Shown: positions 28,179 through 37,472, numbered from the stretch's first letter. The stretch: 64,000 nt of DNA from Bdellovibrionales bacterium (GCA_020630675.1 JAHDIR010000003.1:1-64000), one strand, 5' to 3'. Numbers and translations are program-made. The notes: generated from the sequence alone by a model not told the origin.

Positions 28179-28562
28179 ATGAGTGCCAAGCTAAAAGTTT
28201 ACTACGATGGAGCCTGCCACCTGTGTTCCCGAGAAATTGATGTGTACCGAAAAAAAGACTCGAGTCACAAATTAGAACTCATTGATATTTCTCTCGATAG
28301 CTTTAATGCCCAAAAAGAGGGGCTCGACCCTGAAGAAGTAAACAAAGCTTTTCATACCAAAACACCCGACGGAAAAGTCTTAAGTGGAGTGGACGCCTTT
28401 CTTGCTATTTGGGAGGAAATCAAAATTTTTCCAGCTCTATCAGCTCTTGCCAAAAATAAATTTTCACGGAAGTTTATGGACCTTGGTTATATCACATTTG
28501 CAAAAATTCGCCCACTACTTCCAAAACGTAAAAATTGTGATGCTGGAAACTGTAATATTTAA
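28179..28562 (+). CDS. DCC-family (DUF393) thiol-disulfide oxidoreductase-like protein
   Basis: 127-residue protein of the DUF393 family, thioredoxin-like fold. The family signature is at the N-terminus: VYYDGACHLCSREI with the CxxC pair. A second cysteine pair sits at the extreme C-terminus (NCDAGNCNI). The ATG at 28179 follows GGAGG; an earlier in-frame ATG at 28155 was rejected for lack of a site. Its stop overlaps the start of the next membrane-protein gene (TAATG), so the two are coupled. The biochemical role of the family is not settled; a redox role is assumed from the CxxC. Confidence 0.85.
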   Translation: MSAKLKVYYDGACHLCSREIDVYRKKDSSHKLELIDISLDSFNAQKEGLDPEEVNKAFHTKTPDGKVLSGVDAFLAIWEEIKIFPALSALAKNKFSRKFMDLGYITFAKIRPLLPKRKNCDAGNCNI

Positions 28563-28996
28563 TGATCACTTTTCTTATTTTCATTCATATCACCTGTTGT
28601 TTCTTAATGACTGGAGTCATTTGGTGCATACAACTGGTTCACTACCCTAGTTTTCACTGGATCAACCCTCGTAAATTTACTTCTTTTGTTCAATTTCATG
28701 GTCAGCGTATTTCCATAATTGTTATGCCTTTAATGATTCTTGAGCTTTTTACCGCTGGCCTTTTTTTATTTACAATTAAAAGTATTCCCTATGTTTACTT
28801 AGGTTTGAACTTAACAAGTGTATTACTTATTTGGCTATCGACTTTTTTTCTAAGTGTGCCTTGCCACCATAGGCTAGGCCAAGCTTACGACAAAGCGACC
28901 ATTGATCGGCTTATACAAACCAATTGGCCCCGAACAATTATTTGGACGTTACGGAGCTTTGCTATTATTGGCTATATTTGTAAAATTGGCTTCTAA
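28562..28996 (+). CDS. Four-helix membrane protein, unknown function
   Basis: 144-residue inner-membrane protein with four hydrophobic segments. Conserved-looking polar features are HYPSFHWI, FVQFHGQRIS, PCHHRLGQ and the C-terminal TNWPRTIIWTLRS. I recall similar proteins next to DCC-family genes in other bacteria but no assigned function. It is coupled by a one-base overlap to the DCC-family gene, so a shared redox or membrane role is plausible. Its 3' end overlaps the convergent hydroxylase gene by 48 bases. Confidence 0.75.
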   Translation: MITFLIFIHITCCFLMTGVIWCIQLVHYPSFHWINPRKFTSFVQFHGQRISIIVMPLMILELFTAGLFLFTIKSIPYVYLGLNLTSVLLIWLSTFFLSVPCHHRLGQAYDKATIDRLIQTNWPRTIIWTLRSFAIIGYICKIGF

Positions 28997-29791
28997 AGCC
29001 TGTGATGATTTAAAAGGCAAAGAAAGCAGTGACCATAGCTTTTGTTGATTTTTATCTCGGTAGTAAACCTGCCCAATCAAAGATTGAGGCTTTGAAAATT
29101 GTGAAAGGTAAGTTGAAAACAAACGGTCCCAAAGAGATAAATTAAAGCCAAAGTTCTTATCTGACTCTTCTTGCTTTACTGAGTGATGAATTATATGCAT
29201 TTGAGGCGTTACAAGCACCCAGCGCAATAAGCGCTCAATTCTTGCAGGAATATGCAGGTTAGAGTGGTTAAACATCGCCATTAAACTTAAAGTGACTTCA
29301 AAAATAACGACGGCTTCGGCTGGAACTCCCAAAATAAAAAAACAAACGAGCTTATAAAAAATCGAAACTAAAATTTCTATGGGGTGAAACCGCAGTGAGC
29401 TGGTAACATCAAGGTCAATGTCGGTATGATGCACCCTATGCACTCGCCAAAGCCATTGCACTTTATGAAATAAAATATGCTGAAAATAAATAAGAAAATC
29501 TAAAGCCAACAAAGCGATTATAACTTTTAAGATCAATGAAAAGTTAAATAGATTTAAAATACCAAAACTACGCTCAGTGATAACGTCAGCATAGAAGGCT
29601 AAGCCCGAGGGAACTAGCACTCGAATTAACAAGTTTGCAATAATAATTAAGCCAAAGTTAGCTGGCCAACGCGATTTACGAGACAACTGACGACTTCTAA
29701 AAGAAGCTAAAAACTCAAGCCCTGCAAACAAGAAAAGAGCTGTCAAAAAAAATATTAATCGAATCACGCTATCAGGCACAAAAGATTCCAA
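28949..29791 (-). CDS. Fatty acid hydroxylase / sterol desaturase family protein
   Basis: 280-residue membrane di-iron oxygenase. Several hydrophobic helices surround the histidine clusters of the family: HILFH, HRVHH, HSNLH and HIIHH, in the right order and spacing. A typical C-terminal block (NFGFNLSLWDRLFSTY) follows the last cluster. The family hydroxylates or desaturates lipids, for example fatty acids, sterols or carotenoids; the substrate cannot be read here. It is 6 bases downstream of the outer-membrane barrel gene and may share its transcript. The 3' end overlaps the opposite-strand membrane protein gene. Confidence 0.88.
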   Translation of the reverse strand: MESFVPDSVIRLIFFLTALFLFAGLEFLASFRSRQLSRKSRWPANFGLIIIANLLIRVLVPSGLAFYADVITERSFGILNLFNFSLILKVIIALLALDFLIYFQHILFHKVQWLWRVHRVHHTDIDLDVTSSLRFHPIEILVSIFYKLVCFFILGVPAEAVVIFEVTLSLMAMFNHSNLHIPARIERLLRWVLVTPQMHIIHHSVKQEESDKNFGFNLSLWDRLFSTYLSQFSKPQSLIGQVYYRDKNQQKLWSLLSLPFKSSQALEANFTNIANNSKAP

Positions 29792-29797
29792 AAAAAC

Positions 29798-31135
29798 TTA
29801 AAATTGATATCCAACAAAAGCCCCTAGGTGATTTATCAATACCAATTGCTCACCTGTGACTTTATTTACACCAGAAAATAAAGAGTAGTCAAAACTTTGA
29901 AAACTTGATCCCCAAAAAACCCCAGCTTGTAAACCTGAAGAAAAACTGTAATTCAATAGAGCTTGAGCATCAAAAAATAAACTACTATCTAACGTAAAAT
30001 TATTTGAATCTTCATCAACAGTAAATGGATGAACATAACTCATATTTAACTCAGCTCGCCATTTTTCATTAATAAAAGTTCTGTAACCAACCCCTAAGCG
30101 TCCTAAAAGTGCTTGGTTAGAAAAGTTCCTTAAGTTGGGAGAAGCCAATTGAGCTTCTATGATTGGTGAAGCCGAGTGCTGAATACCCCAACGCAAATGC
30201 CACTGATTTCTTTTCTTAGTATTCCAATGTGTTCCAAGAGTATAAACGCCCTCTAAAGAGGCCTTATGTAAAGTATAATTTTTGTCTTGAATATTTTCAT
30301 CACTTTCAAATTCACTCTCCCCATAACTGCCGTTTAAAACAAGACCTAGCTTAGAAGATATAAAGCCTCCCATTTGAAAAAAATAGGACGGTCCTGAAAA
30401 AGCACTGTGCTTCACTTCAGAACTATTAAAAATTTCCTGAGTATAACCCATATGAGTGACAGAAAGCCCTCCCCGAACCCAAAAAGAGTCCCAGAGAAGC
30501 CTTTCAAACGGAGATCTTTGTAAAGACTCTTTGGCTTCACCCGAAGGCTCGCCAGTTTTCTCATCGGATGTCAACGGTACTAATTCAGGCTCATCAACAG
30601 GGTCTGGTGTGCTTAACTCAGAAGACATATCCTCTTTTGCGTACAAACAAACCATATTATTTTCTTGTTCACTAAAGGGAGGCTCGACTTCAAAACGCTG
30701 GGGTGAGACTCCTGGGGCCTGAATAAAAAGCCTATTTCTTAATGAATAGTTGGTCAGTAACTGTTCGTCTTTTAAAGCTACAACTCGCCAAAAATAACGA
30801 GCATTAGGGTAAATCATTACATCAAGAGCATTCACCGGCACTTTAAAATAGCGACGCCCACAACCATACACTCGAATAATTTCGACCTCATAATGGCTAG
30901 CTCCATCTATGGGGCTCCAAACCAACTTTAAGGGGTAAGTCACTCTCTCTTCGCTACTTTCAAAATTTTCATTGTTTAAGTTTTTAGGGGGAGAGAAAAA
31001 ATTATCAGAAGAAGATACCACAGATGAAGGGCTTCTTAAGCTATGATCTTGTACACCTCGAGAGGCTTGAGCGAAGGAGAAAATCAGAAGGCTTATTACA
31101 ATTAAAATTATTTTAAATAAATTTGTTTTCATCAT
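29798..31135 (-). CDS. Outer membrane protein with Fn3-like domain and beta-barrel
   Basis: 445 residues. A signal peptide ending near SFAQA is followed by an Fn3-like region (about 60-145, WSPIDGASHYEVEIIRV through ARYFWRVVALKD), a proline/acidic linker, and about 230 residues of alternating amphipathic strands ending in YQF, the usual outer-membrane barrel terminus. No enzymatic motif is seen. It may display the Fn3-like domain at the surface or in the periplasm. ATG at 31135 or the next codon can serve as start. Confidence 0.7.
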   Translation of the reverse strand: MMKTNLFKIILIVISLLIFSFAQASRGVQDHSLRSPSSVVSSSDNFFSPPKNLNNENFESSEERVTYPLKLVWSPIDGASHYEVEIIRVYGCGRRYFKVPVNALDVMIYPNARYFWRVVALKDEQLLTNYSLRNRLFIQAPGVSPQRFEVEPPFSEQENNMVCLYAKEDMSSELSTPDPVDEPELVPLTSDEKTGEPSGEAKESLQRSPFERLLWDSFWVRGGLSVTHMGYTQEIFNSSEVKHSAFSGPSYFFQMGGFISSKLGLVLNGSYGESEFESDENIQDKNYTLHKASLEGVYTLGTHWNTKKRNQWHLRWGIQHSASPIIEAQLASPNLRNFSNQALLGRLGVGYRTFINEKWRAELNMSYVHPFTVDEDSNNFTLDSSLFFDAQALLNYSFSSGLQAGVFWGSSFQSFDYSLFSGVNKVTGEQLVLINHLGAFVGYQF

Positions 31136-31436
31136 TTATTGCCTATACCTTTTAAATAACTATAGTTTATATTTATCATATCGAACAAATAAGTATTCGG
31201 TAAGACAGGCAAGGACCTTGGTAGAGGTCTGCCAAAAACCTTGAGTTCTGAGATGCAAAATAAAACTGTAAAATGGGCAACGAAGGCTTATTTTACCTGG
31301 CAAGCCATGACAACCGGCTTCAATTTTATGTTTTATCCTTATTTTTAAGCAAATTTGAGCAATAGTTAAAAAAAATTCTTGCTGTGCCGGCTGCGAGCTG
31401 TGACCATGTTTTTTTACTTTTTCAAGAAGGCTTTGT
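31136..31436. other. Intergenic region between divergent barrel protein and tdk
   Basis: It must hold the promoters of both flanking genes, but I see no confident -35/-10 pair. A 31-codon frame (31253-31348) without a ribosome-binding site is present and probably not real. No tRNA or clear hairpin. Confidence 0.5.
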
Positions 31437-32048
31437 ATGACTCATCATCGATTGAAAAACACCACCTATGGCGTGATTGAAACAATATGCGGCTGCATGT
31501 ATAGCGGCAAAACAGAAGAGCTTATTCGTCAAATTAAGCGTTGTGAATTTGCTAAACAAAAGTACCAAGTTTTTAAACCGCAAATTGATAAAAGGTATTC
31601 AGAAACTGAAGTGAGCTCACATAACCAAGATCGTATTCCCTCTATTGTTATTAACGAACCCAACGAAGTTTATCAGCACTTAAAACATAACACTCGGGTG
31701 GTTGGAATTGATGAAGCTCAATTTTTTGAAAAAGGAATTGTTGATGTCATCACAAAACTTGCAAACCATGGGCGCCGAGTTTTAGTGGCTGGTCTAGACA
31801 CTGATTGGCAAGGCTTACCCTTCGGCTCTATGCCAGAGATTCTTGCCGTCAGTGACATCATTCACAAACAATATGCCGTCTGTATGGTTTGTGGCGATGC
31901 GGCCACTCGCACTCAACGTCTTGTTAATAGCCAAGAGGATATACTCGTTGGGTCTTTTAATATTTATGAGGCCCGTTGCAGGGAGCACTTTGACCCTCAA
32001 CTTAGCCTTCGACGTAAGTTCGAAGACCAACAAGAACTCAATTTATAA
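31437..32048 (+). CDS. tdk: Thymidine kinase (type II)
   Basis: 203-residue salvage enzyme that phosphorylates thymidine to dTMP. The P-loop is GCMYSGKT at 19-26, the catalytic Asp-Glu pair lies in GIDEAQFF (Asp91-Glu92), and the lasso/zinc region has CMVCGDAATRTQRLV followed by CREH, where a histidine takes the place of the fourth cysteine often seen. Length and motif order match bacterial type II enzymes. AGAAGG precedes the ATG. It ends overlapping the convergent LamG gene by 6 bases. Confidence 0.96.
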   Translation: MTHHRLKNTTYGVIETICGCMYSGKTEELIRQIKRCEFAKQKYQVFKPQIDKRYSETEVSSHNQDRIPSIVINEPNEVYQHLKHNTRVVGIDEAQFFEKGIVDVITKLANHGRRVLVAGLDTDWQGLPFGSMPEILAVSDIIHKQYAVCMVCGDAATRTQRLVNSQEDILVGSFNIYEARCREHFDPQLSLRRKFEDQQELNL

Positions 32049-34763
32049 AAGTTCATCTTGTAAAGTAATATCGACCTGATTGAGGTCGCAAGATGTAATG
32101 GCATCATTTGAGCGAATAAAGGCTTTAAACCTAAACTCCCCTGTCCCGCCTCCCCAAGTTGGGAAAAAGGTTCCTATGTTGGCTTGAACCACAGAGGCAC
32201 TATTGTAATGAGGAGCTGGTGGCCCAGGAGGATCTTGTGTGGCTACAACCCAACCTCCATTATAATAATACCAAGTCACACCATCATCATTGGAAAGTCG
32301 GTAGTTGTACTCACAATTAGGAGCCGATCCCACCTCATCAAAATTTATAATTCCAATGGGCCCATCATAGCTAAAGGCTAGAGTGTTTTCTATTTCAGCT
32401 GTTCCAGCATAGAGATTTCCAGAGCCCACTTGCAGAGAGTGAAGCTCAGGAACGCAAGTTTGCCCCGCACAACTTAAATTTTTATCTGAAGACTCCATTA
32501 AAACTCGAAATTGAAAATATTGATTACTAATTAAAGACAAACCTGAAACAGAAAAATCTGTAAAATCTAAACTTGGACTTTCCCTTTGTACTAGACCCAC
32601 CCCTTGAGCCGATGCACTAATGGTGTCGTTATTGACAAGCTCACTAAAACTAGTCACACCACTTCCTGTAGGACCTAACCAAACAGCCTTATTGGCATCT
32701 GAAAAATCGATATTATTAGCAATGGTGTCGTTATCACAATCGTTTGGATCAACTCCTGCTAATGTATGGCACTGACAACCAATATCAGCACAAGTTTTCA
32801 CCTGAATTTTCACTCGATTTGCTGCTCGCTTATAAAGCTGTAATATTTGAGTTGGGTGCAATGACTTTCTCCAAACAGCCAATTCATCAATTGCTCCTGA
32901 AAAAGAATTGGACGCCACATCATTTACTCTTAAACGATAAGAGGCGGCATAAGTACCTGCAGCTGTATTGATAGCCGTATCGTTACTCACTCCATCGACG
33001 TATAGCTCTAAATTTCCCAAGTTATCTTGTCGAAATAAAATATGATGAAATTCTCCGTCATTTAAAGGCTGAGTTGATGTCACCGTTGGGGTGTTGACTC
33101 CATCTGACTGAGTTACAAATATTTTACCAGCGTCAGCAACTAAGGCGGTTTGATTGTGTACACCTATCGTGGTTGAAAGAGAAATACCATCGCCATCTAA
33201 TATTATAGTGTTCGTCGTTCCCGTTGTGACCAACTGATCCTTATCAAGCTTGACCCATAAAGAGATCGTTTTGTTGCCAACAAAAGTAGGACTGGCAGCA
33301 AAAGTATTCACTTCAATGCGTGCTCCTGTGCCAGCAAAACGACGAGCCTCATAATGAACACCAGGCTCTGAGCTTATAGTCCCGCCCACAGCAGTGCCGT
33401 GATTAGGAGAAGGAGGGGCCCCGACAGCACCGCCTCCAGAGTGATCAATCACTTCACTGGCCACCCCAGTATAGTCTCCACTACCATTAAACTTAAAATA
33501 TAAAATAAGGTTACTTAGTAAATTATTTCCTGACAACACCCCACTGTTGCCAACCAACTTTGGATAAATTGGGTTTAAAGAGTCTCCGGTGCTTTCACTA
33601 TCTGCTAGTCCGTTATTATCGATATCAGAACTCAGCTCCTTCATAAAAGGAAGACTGGTTATCCACGCCAAGGACGGCCAAACAATACTAGCCCCGGCAT
33701 CAAAAACACTCGAAGTATAAACACCTGAATAACTTTGTTTTTGTAAGTGATAAATGTCACTAACTTCTGCTTCTGACAAAGCCACTTTCCAAATGGCAAC
33801 ATCATCTAAATTTCCACCCATCTCAGAAGTTAAAGCACTACAACCCACTCCGTCAGCTCGTGCTCCTAAATAAATAGGTTCTGTACCATTAAATATAACT
33901 CCTGTTGAAGCCTGAGAGCTATCTAACTGACCATTAATAAATACCTTTGACGTTGCCCCGTCATAAGTCGCCATCAAATGAAACCACTCACCTTCTCTTA
34001 AAAGTTGGTTGGTGGTAACAATAGGAGTGAAAGACGTACCGTCCGTGGAGTATGTAAATGTAACCTGATCTGTTGCAATTTTTGAAAGTGCAAAAGATGC
34101 ATTTTCCCAAGAAGTTCCGTTAAAGCAGGCTTTTGAAAGAACTCTTTGTAGCCCAGCAATATCATCAAAGCGAACCCAGGCCGATAAAGTTAAACCTGAA
34201 GATAGATCGACATCTAAACTATCGTCATCAGCAATAGTAACGGCATCTCCAGCCTTATCAAAAACAACACTCTGTGAGCCGGCTTTGTAAATAATAGAAT
34301 CCAATGCGCTATCGCCTAAAGCAGCCCCATTATTGCCCTCAAGCGATGAGTCACTAAAGCCTCCCTCAAATGACCAGTAGCCCACTAGTTCTGTAAATTG
34401 AGGAGTTGTTAATGCGTTTAAATTATTTGTTGGTGTTCCTAGCCCATCTACGTCTAACTGTAAATACCCTAAGGGACTAGAGGCTACAAACTCAGTACCA
34501 GCATAAGACCCATTATTGAAACTTGATAAATCATTAGTGACATAATTAATAGTTTTTAGCTTTACCACACCATTATCTATTTCGAGAAAATCACTATTAA
34601 AACCGTATTCAGAGGGAATATCAAAATTCCATATTTTGCGATCACCGTTACTAGGCAAAGTGATTTCTCCACGATTAGAAGGTTCAAACCCTCCCCCACA
34701 CGATGACACCGCAATAGTAAAAAGAGATATCAAAAAAATTTTATTAAAAATACTAATTAACAT
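32043..34763 (-). CDS. LamG (concanavalin A-like) domain lipoprotein
   Basis: About 906 residues. The signal peptide ends in the lipobox VSSC followed by GGG, then a Ser-rich beta-structured protein. Two LamG-type lectin-like domains are visible: the first begins LVGYWSFEGGFSDSSLEGNNG and contains LTLSAWVRFDD and WFHLMATYDG; the second begins LILYFKFNGSGDYT and contains KTISLWVKLDKD. A Cys-rich segment (CADIGCQCHTLAG) and a further beta-rich C-terminus follow. The ATG at 34763 is used because it gives the lipoprotein signal; a longer frame to 34823 adds an untypical N-terminus. Such proteins bind glycans or other surface ligands; the target is unknown. Confidence 0.8.
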   Translation of the reverse strand: MLISIFNKIFLISLFTIAVSSCGGGFEPSNRGEITLPSNGDRKIWNFDIPSEYGFNSDFLEIDNGVVKLKTINYVTNDLSSFNNGSYAGTEFVASSPLGYLQLDVDGLGTPTNNLNALTTPQFTELVGYWSFEGGFSDSSLEGNNGAALGDSALDSIIYKAGSQSVVFDKAGDAVTIADDDSLDVDLSSGLTLSAWVRFDDIAGLQRVLSKACFNGTSWENASFALSKIATDQVTFTYSTDGTSFTPIVTTNQLLREGEWFHLMATYDGATSKVFINGQLDSSQASTGVIFNGTEPIYLGARADGVGCSALTSEMGGNLDDVAIWKVALSEAEVSDIYHLQKQSYSGVYTSSVFDAGASIVWPSLAWITSLPFMKELSSDIDNNGLADSESTGDSLNPIYPKLVGNSGVLSGNNLLSNLILYFKFNGSGDYTGVASEVIDHSGGGAVGAPPSPNHGTAVGGTISSEPGVHYEARRFAGTGARIEVNTFAASPTFVGNKTISLWVKLDKDQLVTTGTTNTIILDGDGISLSTTIGVHNQTALVADAGKIFVTQSDGVNTPTVTSTQPLNDGEFHHILFRQDNLGNLELYVDGVSNDTAINTAAGTYAASYRLRVNDVASNSFSGAIDELAVWRKSLHPTQILQLYKRAANRVKIQVKTCADIGCQCHTLAGVDPNDCDNDTIANNIDFSDANKAVWLGPTGSGVTSFSELVNNDTISASAQGVGLVQRESPSLDFTDFSVSGLSLISNQYFQFRVLMESSDKNLSCAGQTCVPELHSLQVGSGNLYAGTAEIENTLAFSYDGPIGIINFDEVGSAPNCEYNYRLSNDDGVTWYYYNGGWVVATQDPPGPPAPHYNSASVVQANIGTFFPTWGGGTGEFRFKAFIRSNDAITSCDLNQVDITLQDELL

Positions 34764-34971
34764 TCCTTTCCATAATCGTTGGTTCTTACATAATAGAAGA
34801 TTTTCGAAGCCAGACCTATACAATTGGGCAAAACTTATATGAAAGGCTGTCTTTATGAGTATAGTTTTTGAATATACTAAACCTTGGTTTGGTCATAATA
34901 AAAAAAGTATCTGGACAATCCTCGAGGATAGAATAAAATGTTTAAACATCTGACTTTAAGGGAGCTTAACT

Positions 34972-35355
34972 ATTTTACAGCCTATATTTATTTTAGTTCT
35001 TATTTTTCAATCTGCCACTACTGCTTTGGCTAGTAAAATAACTCTTAAAAATTCTGAAGTAAAAAAAGTGGTTCTAAAAAATAGAGAAGACCTTAACTCT
35101 TGTTATCAAGACTATGTTTCAAGGGGCTTTAATGCACAAGGCCGAGTGATTTTTAAATGGAATATTCACCCTAGCGGAAAAGTAAGTCATATAAAACCCG
35201 TGCGCTCTATAGACTCTCACTTAGATCGTTGCTTGGTAAAAAAAATACGTCAATGGAATTTTCCAAAAACAGGTAACGATCAAATTGCAGAAGTTCGCTT
35301 CCCTTTTGTTTTTAAGAATCAAATTAAAAGAAAAAAAGCTAAAGAGGCCCTTTAG
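34972..35355 (+). CDS. AgmX/PglI-type C-terminal domain protein with signal peptide
   Basis: Small periplasmic protein related to the AgmX/PglI and TonB C-terminal family, with NREDLNSCYQDY, GRVIFKWNIHPSGKVSHI, LDRCLVKKIRQWNFPK and VRFPFVFKN; two conserved cysteines. The only ATG/GTG/TTG in frame is TTG at 35026, which would cut off a convincing hydrophobic signal sequence encoded just upstream (LQPIFILVLIF to about ALA). An ATT at 34972 with AAGGGAG seven bases before it would include the whole signal peptide, so I chose this rare start. If ATT is not used, the annotated span would be 35026-35355 and the protein would be cytoplasmic, which is less likely. Confidence 0.65.
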   Translation: MLQPIFILVLIFQSATTALASKITLKNSEVKKVVLKNREDLNSCYQDYVSRGFNAQGRVIFKWNIHPSGKVSHIKPVRSIDSHLDRCLVKKIRQWNFPKTGNDQIAEVRFPFVFKNQIKRKKAKEAL

Positions 35356-35384
35356 CTTTTAAAATTTTTAAATAAAAATGAATT

Positions 35385-37280
35385 TTAGCTTTTTTGTAAT
35401 TTTAGGCCGCGAGTCCACTCTCTAATTTGTTCATTCACAGCTTCTTGCAAATCTTTAAATTGAACACCATAGGATTTTTCTGACTGCTGCCACACAACAA
35501 GCCCGGCCACTTCTATTTCATCCTTACCACAAGGGCTTTGTATTTTCATTTTCACTTCGTGACCCTGCTCTAAAGCCTCAGACGATTCCATCTTAACTCC
35601 ACCGAGAGAAAGACTACTAATAGAGCCTTCCACCGTCTGGCCATTAACATTCACTGACACTTTAGAGTCAATTTCATAACGATCATGTTTTCGCCTTTGA
35701 ACTTGATAGCGATGTTGTCTTTTATTTTTTGACTTCATAAGCCCGGCAAGTAAAGCAGGGGCTGAAAAAACTAAAACGATAAAAAGAACAGACCATGGAA
35801 CACCTGGCTGATTCTGATTTTGCTTGTGTACGGGCTCGTCATATAAGTTTTTGACAACACCACAACCACCGCCTCCGGAAGATGACGATAAGCTTCTTTG
35901 ACCACCGTAAACATAAGCTGGCTGAGTGGTTTCTATCACTGCTGTTTTAGAAAAGTTAACAGCATCCGTTGCATTTAAACGGCTGTCTGTTAGCAATTTA
36001 CTTTGCAACTGAGACACATAATCCGCTTCACCAAAAAGTATCGTTTTAATTTGGTAAGGTAACATCGTCGGGGCTTCAATTAACATCATAGCTGCCGTTC
36101 CCGAAACTAAAGGAGTCGCCATACTCGTCCCAGAAGATGTTCCATAGCCACAACTGCCTGTGCAAGGAACTGTGCTTAAGATAAACACACCAGGACTTCC
36201 TAAGTCGACAGAAGCCTGTCCAAAGTTAGAAAAGGAAGCTAAAAAGTCAGTGTCCGTTGTCGCAGCCACTGACATTACGTGAGGAACATCATAACTAGCA
36301 GGATACATCGGAACGCTGTCATTATTTGAACCTGCATTTCCCGAGGCCGCCGTAAAAACAACATTATTAGCATAACTGTAAGCTATTGCCTCAAGAAGAG
36401 ATTCACTGTAGCCAGCCCCTCCCCAAGAATTATTTATAACGTCGGCACCGTTATTAACAGCATAGTAGATAGCAGAAATAGCATCGGATGTTTTTCCAGC
36501 TCCCGTGTCGTCCAAAAACTTTAAAGGCATAATTTCCATGGCTGACTCTTCATAAGGAGCGCTAAAAATATCCATACCTGCGCTAAGAACAATGCCAGAC
36601 ACATGAGTTCCATGACCTTCATCGTCGTACATGCTGCCATTATTCACAACAAAGTTCCAACCGTTGACATCATCTATATAACCGTTGCCATCATCATCGA
36701 CTCCATTTCCAGCAATTTCTCCAGAGTTAGACCACAAGGCATTACTATCAACAAAAACATCGTGATTTATGTCAAGGCCGGTATCAATCACCGCAACAAT
36801 GGGTTTGCCCGAAGAAAATGCTGAAACTTTTTGATGAGTGTTATTTAAGGACGGTTGCCCTTGAGCTCTTACGGGGACACCCACTTGAGAGAGGGCGTTG
36901 GCATTGACATCATTTTTTTTATATTGAAAGACTTCACTTTTTGAAACAGGTTGAATACTGTTTCCTTCAATGGTGGCTTTATTCACAATATAGTTGGGCT
37001 CAACAAACTTTACATTTGGGTCCGACTGTAGTTCACTGATGGCATTCTCTACAGAATCTTGTTCATTTATTTTGTAATGATAAACCTTCATGCCGGTAAA
37101 GGCTTGCTTAAGCTGCATACCATTTTCTTCAGAAGCTTTGTTTAGAAAACCTTGCGCCGACTGTGCATCGACATGATTGTGCATCTTCACAATCACCTCT
37201 CCAGGCACATAATCCAAGGCCCATATATAGGGGGAGCACAAGAGCGAAACCACGTACAATAAAATAACTTTTCTGATCAC
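35385..37280 (-). CDS. Subtilisin-like protease with transmembrane helix and C-terminal PilZ domain
   Basis: 631 residues counted from GTG at 37280 (AAGG eight bases upstream; a TTG at 37304 is the alternative). Signal peptide to about 22, I9-type propeptide (about 25-100), then an S8 subtilase with Asp166 in AVIDTGLD, His223 in GHGTHVSG, oxyanion Asn in ASGNAG and Ser386 in SGTSMATP. After the protease come a Ser/Gly stretch ending GGGGC (469-473), a linker, one membrane helix (about 494-515), a basic cluster KSKNKRQHR, and a PilZ domain (about 530-625) with RxxxR at Arg530-Arg534 and SLSLGG where [DN]xSxxG is usual. The positive-inside rule puts the protease outside and PilZ in the cytoplasm. 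This is an unusual union of a secreted protease and a c-di-GMP receptor. Confidence 0.88.
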   Translation of the reverse strand: MIRKVILLYVVSLLCSPYIWALDYVPGEVIVKMHNHVDAQSAQGFLNKASEENGMQLKQAFTGMKVYHYKINEQDSVENAISELQSDPNVKFVEPNYIVNKATIEGNSIQPVSKSEVFQYKKNDVNANALSQVGVPVRAQGQPSLNNTHQKVSAFSSGKPIVAVIDTGLDINHDVFVDSNALWSNSGEIAGNGVDDDGNGYIDDVNGWNFVVNNGSMYDDEGHGTHVSGIVLSAGMDIFSAPYEESAMEIMPLKFLDDTGAGKTSDAISAIYYAVNNGADVINNSWGGAGYSESLLEAIAYSYANNVVFTAASGNAGSNNDSVPMYPASYDVPHVMSVAATTDTDFLASFSNFGQASVDLGSPGVFILSTVPCTGSCGYGTSSGTSMATPLVSGTAAMMLIEAPTMLPYQIKTILFGEADYVSQLQSKLLTDSRLNATDAVNFSKTAVIETTQPAYVYGGQRSLSSSSGGGGCGVVKNLYDEPVHKQNQNQPGVPWSVLFIVLVFSAPALLAGLMKSKNKRQHRYQVQRRKHDRYEIDSKVSVNVNGQTVEGSISSLSLGGVKMESSEALEQGHEVKMKIQSPCGKDEIEVAGLVVWQQSEKSYGVQFKDLQEAVNEQIREWTRGLKLQKS

Positions 37281-37472
37281 AAACAAAACCTTTTTTAGAT
37301 ACAAGGTTTTATCGGACCTAGGTCTAAAAACTTAAGCCTAAAGTCGACAAACTTTTTATCAAAAATGGATCAAAAAAAGACAACCACTGACAAGGCGGGC
37401 TCATAGTGCTTTTAATTAATTATGAACAAATTTTAGAGAGCTATTGTCTCAAAAAAAAACAGGCCAAAGACC

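Noticed and set aside
31253-31348. 31-codon ORF upstream of tdk
   Set aside because: No ribosome-binding site and no recognisable feature; probably chance in intergenic sequence.
34938-35033. Short ATG frame overlapping the start of the AgmX/PglI-type gene
   Set aside because: It is out of frame with the conserved domain and encodes no recognisable peptide; the ATT start explains the region better.
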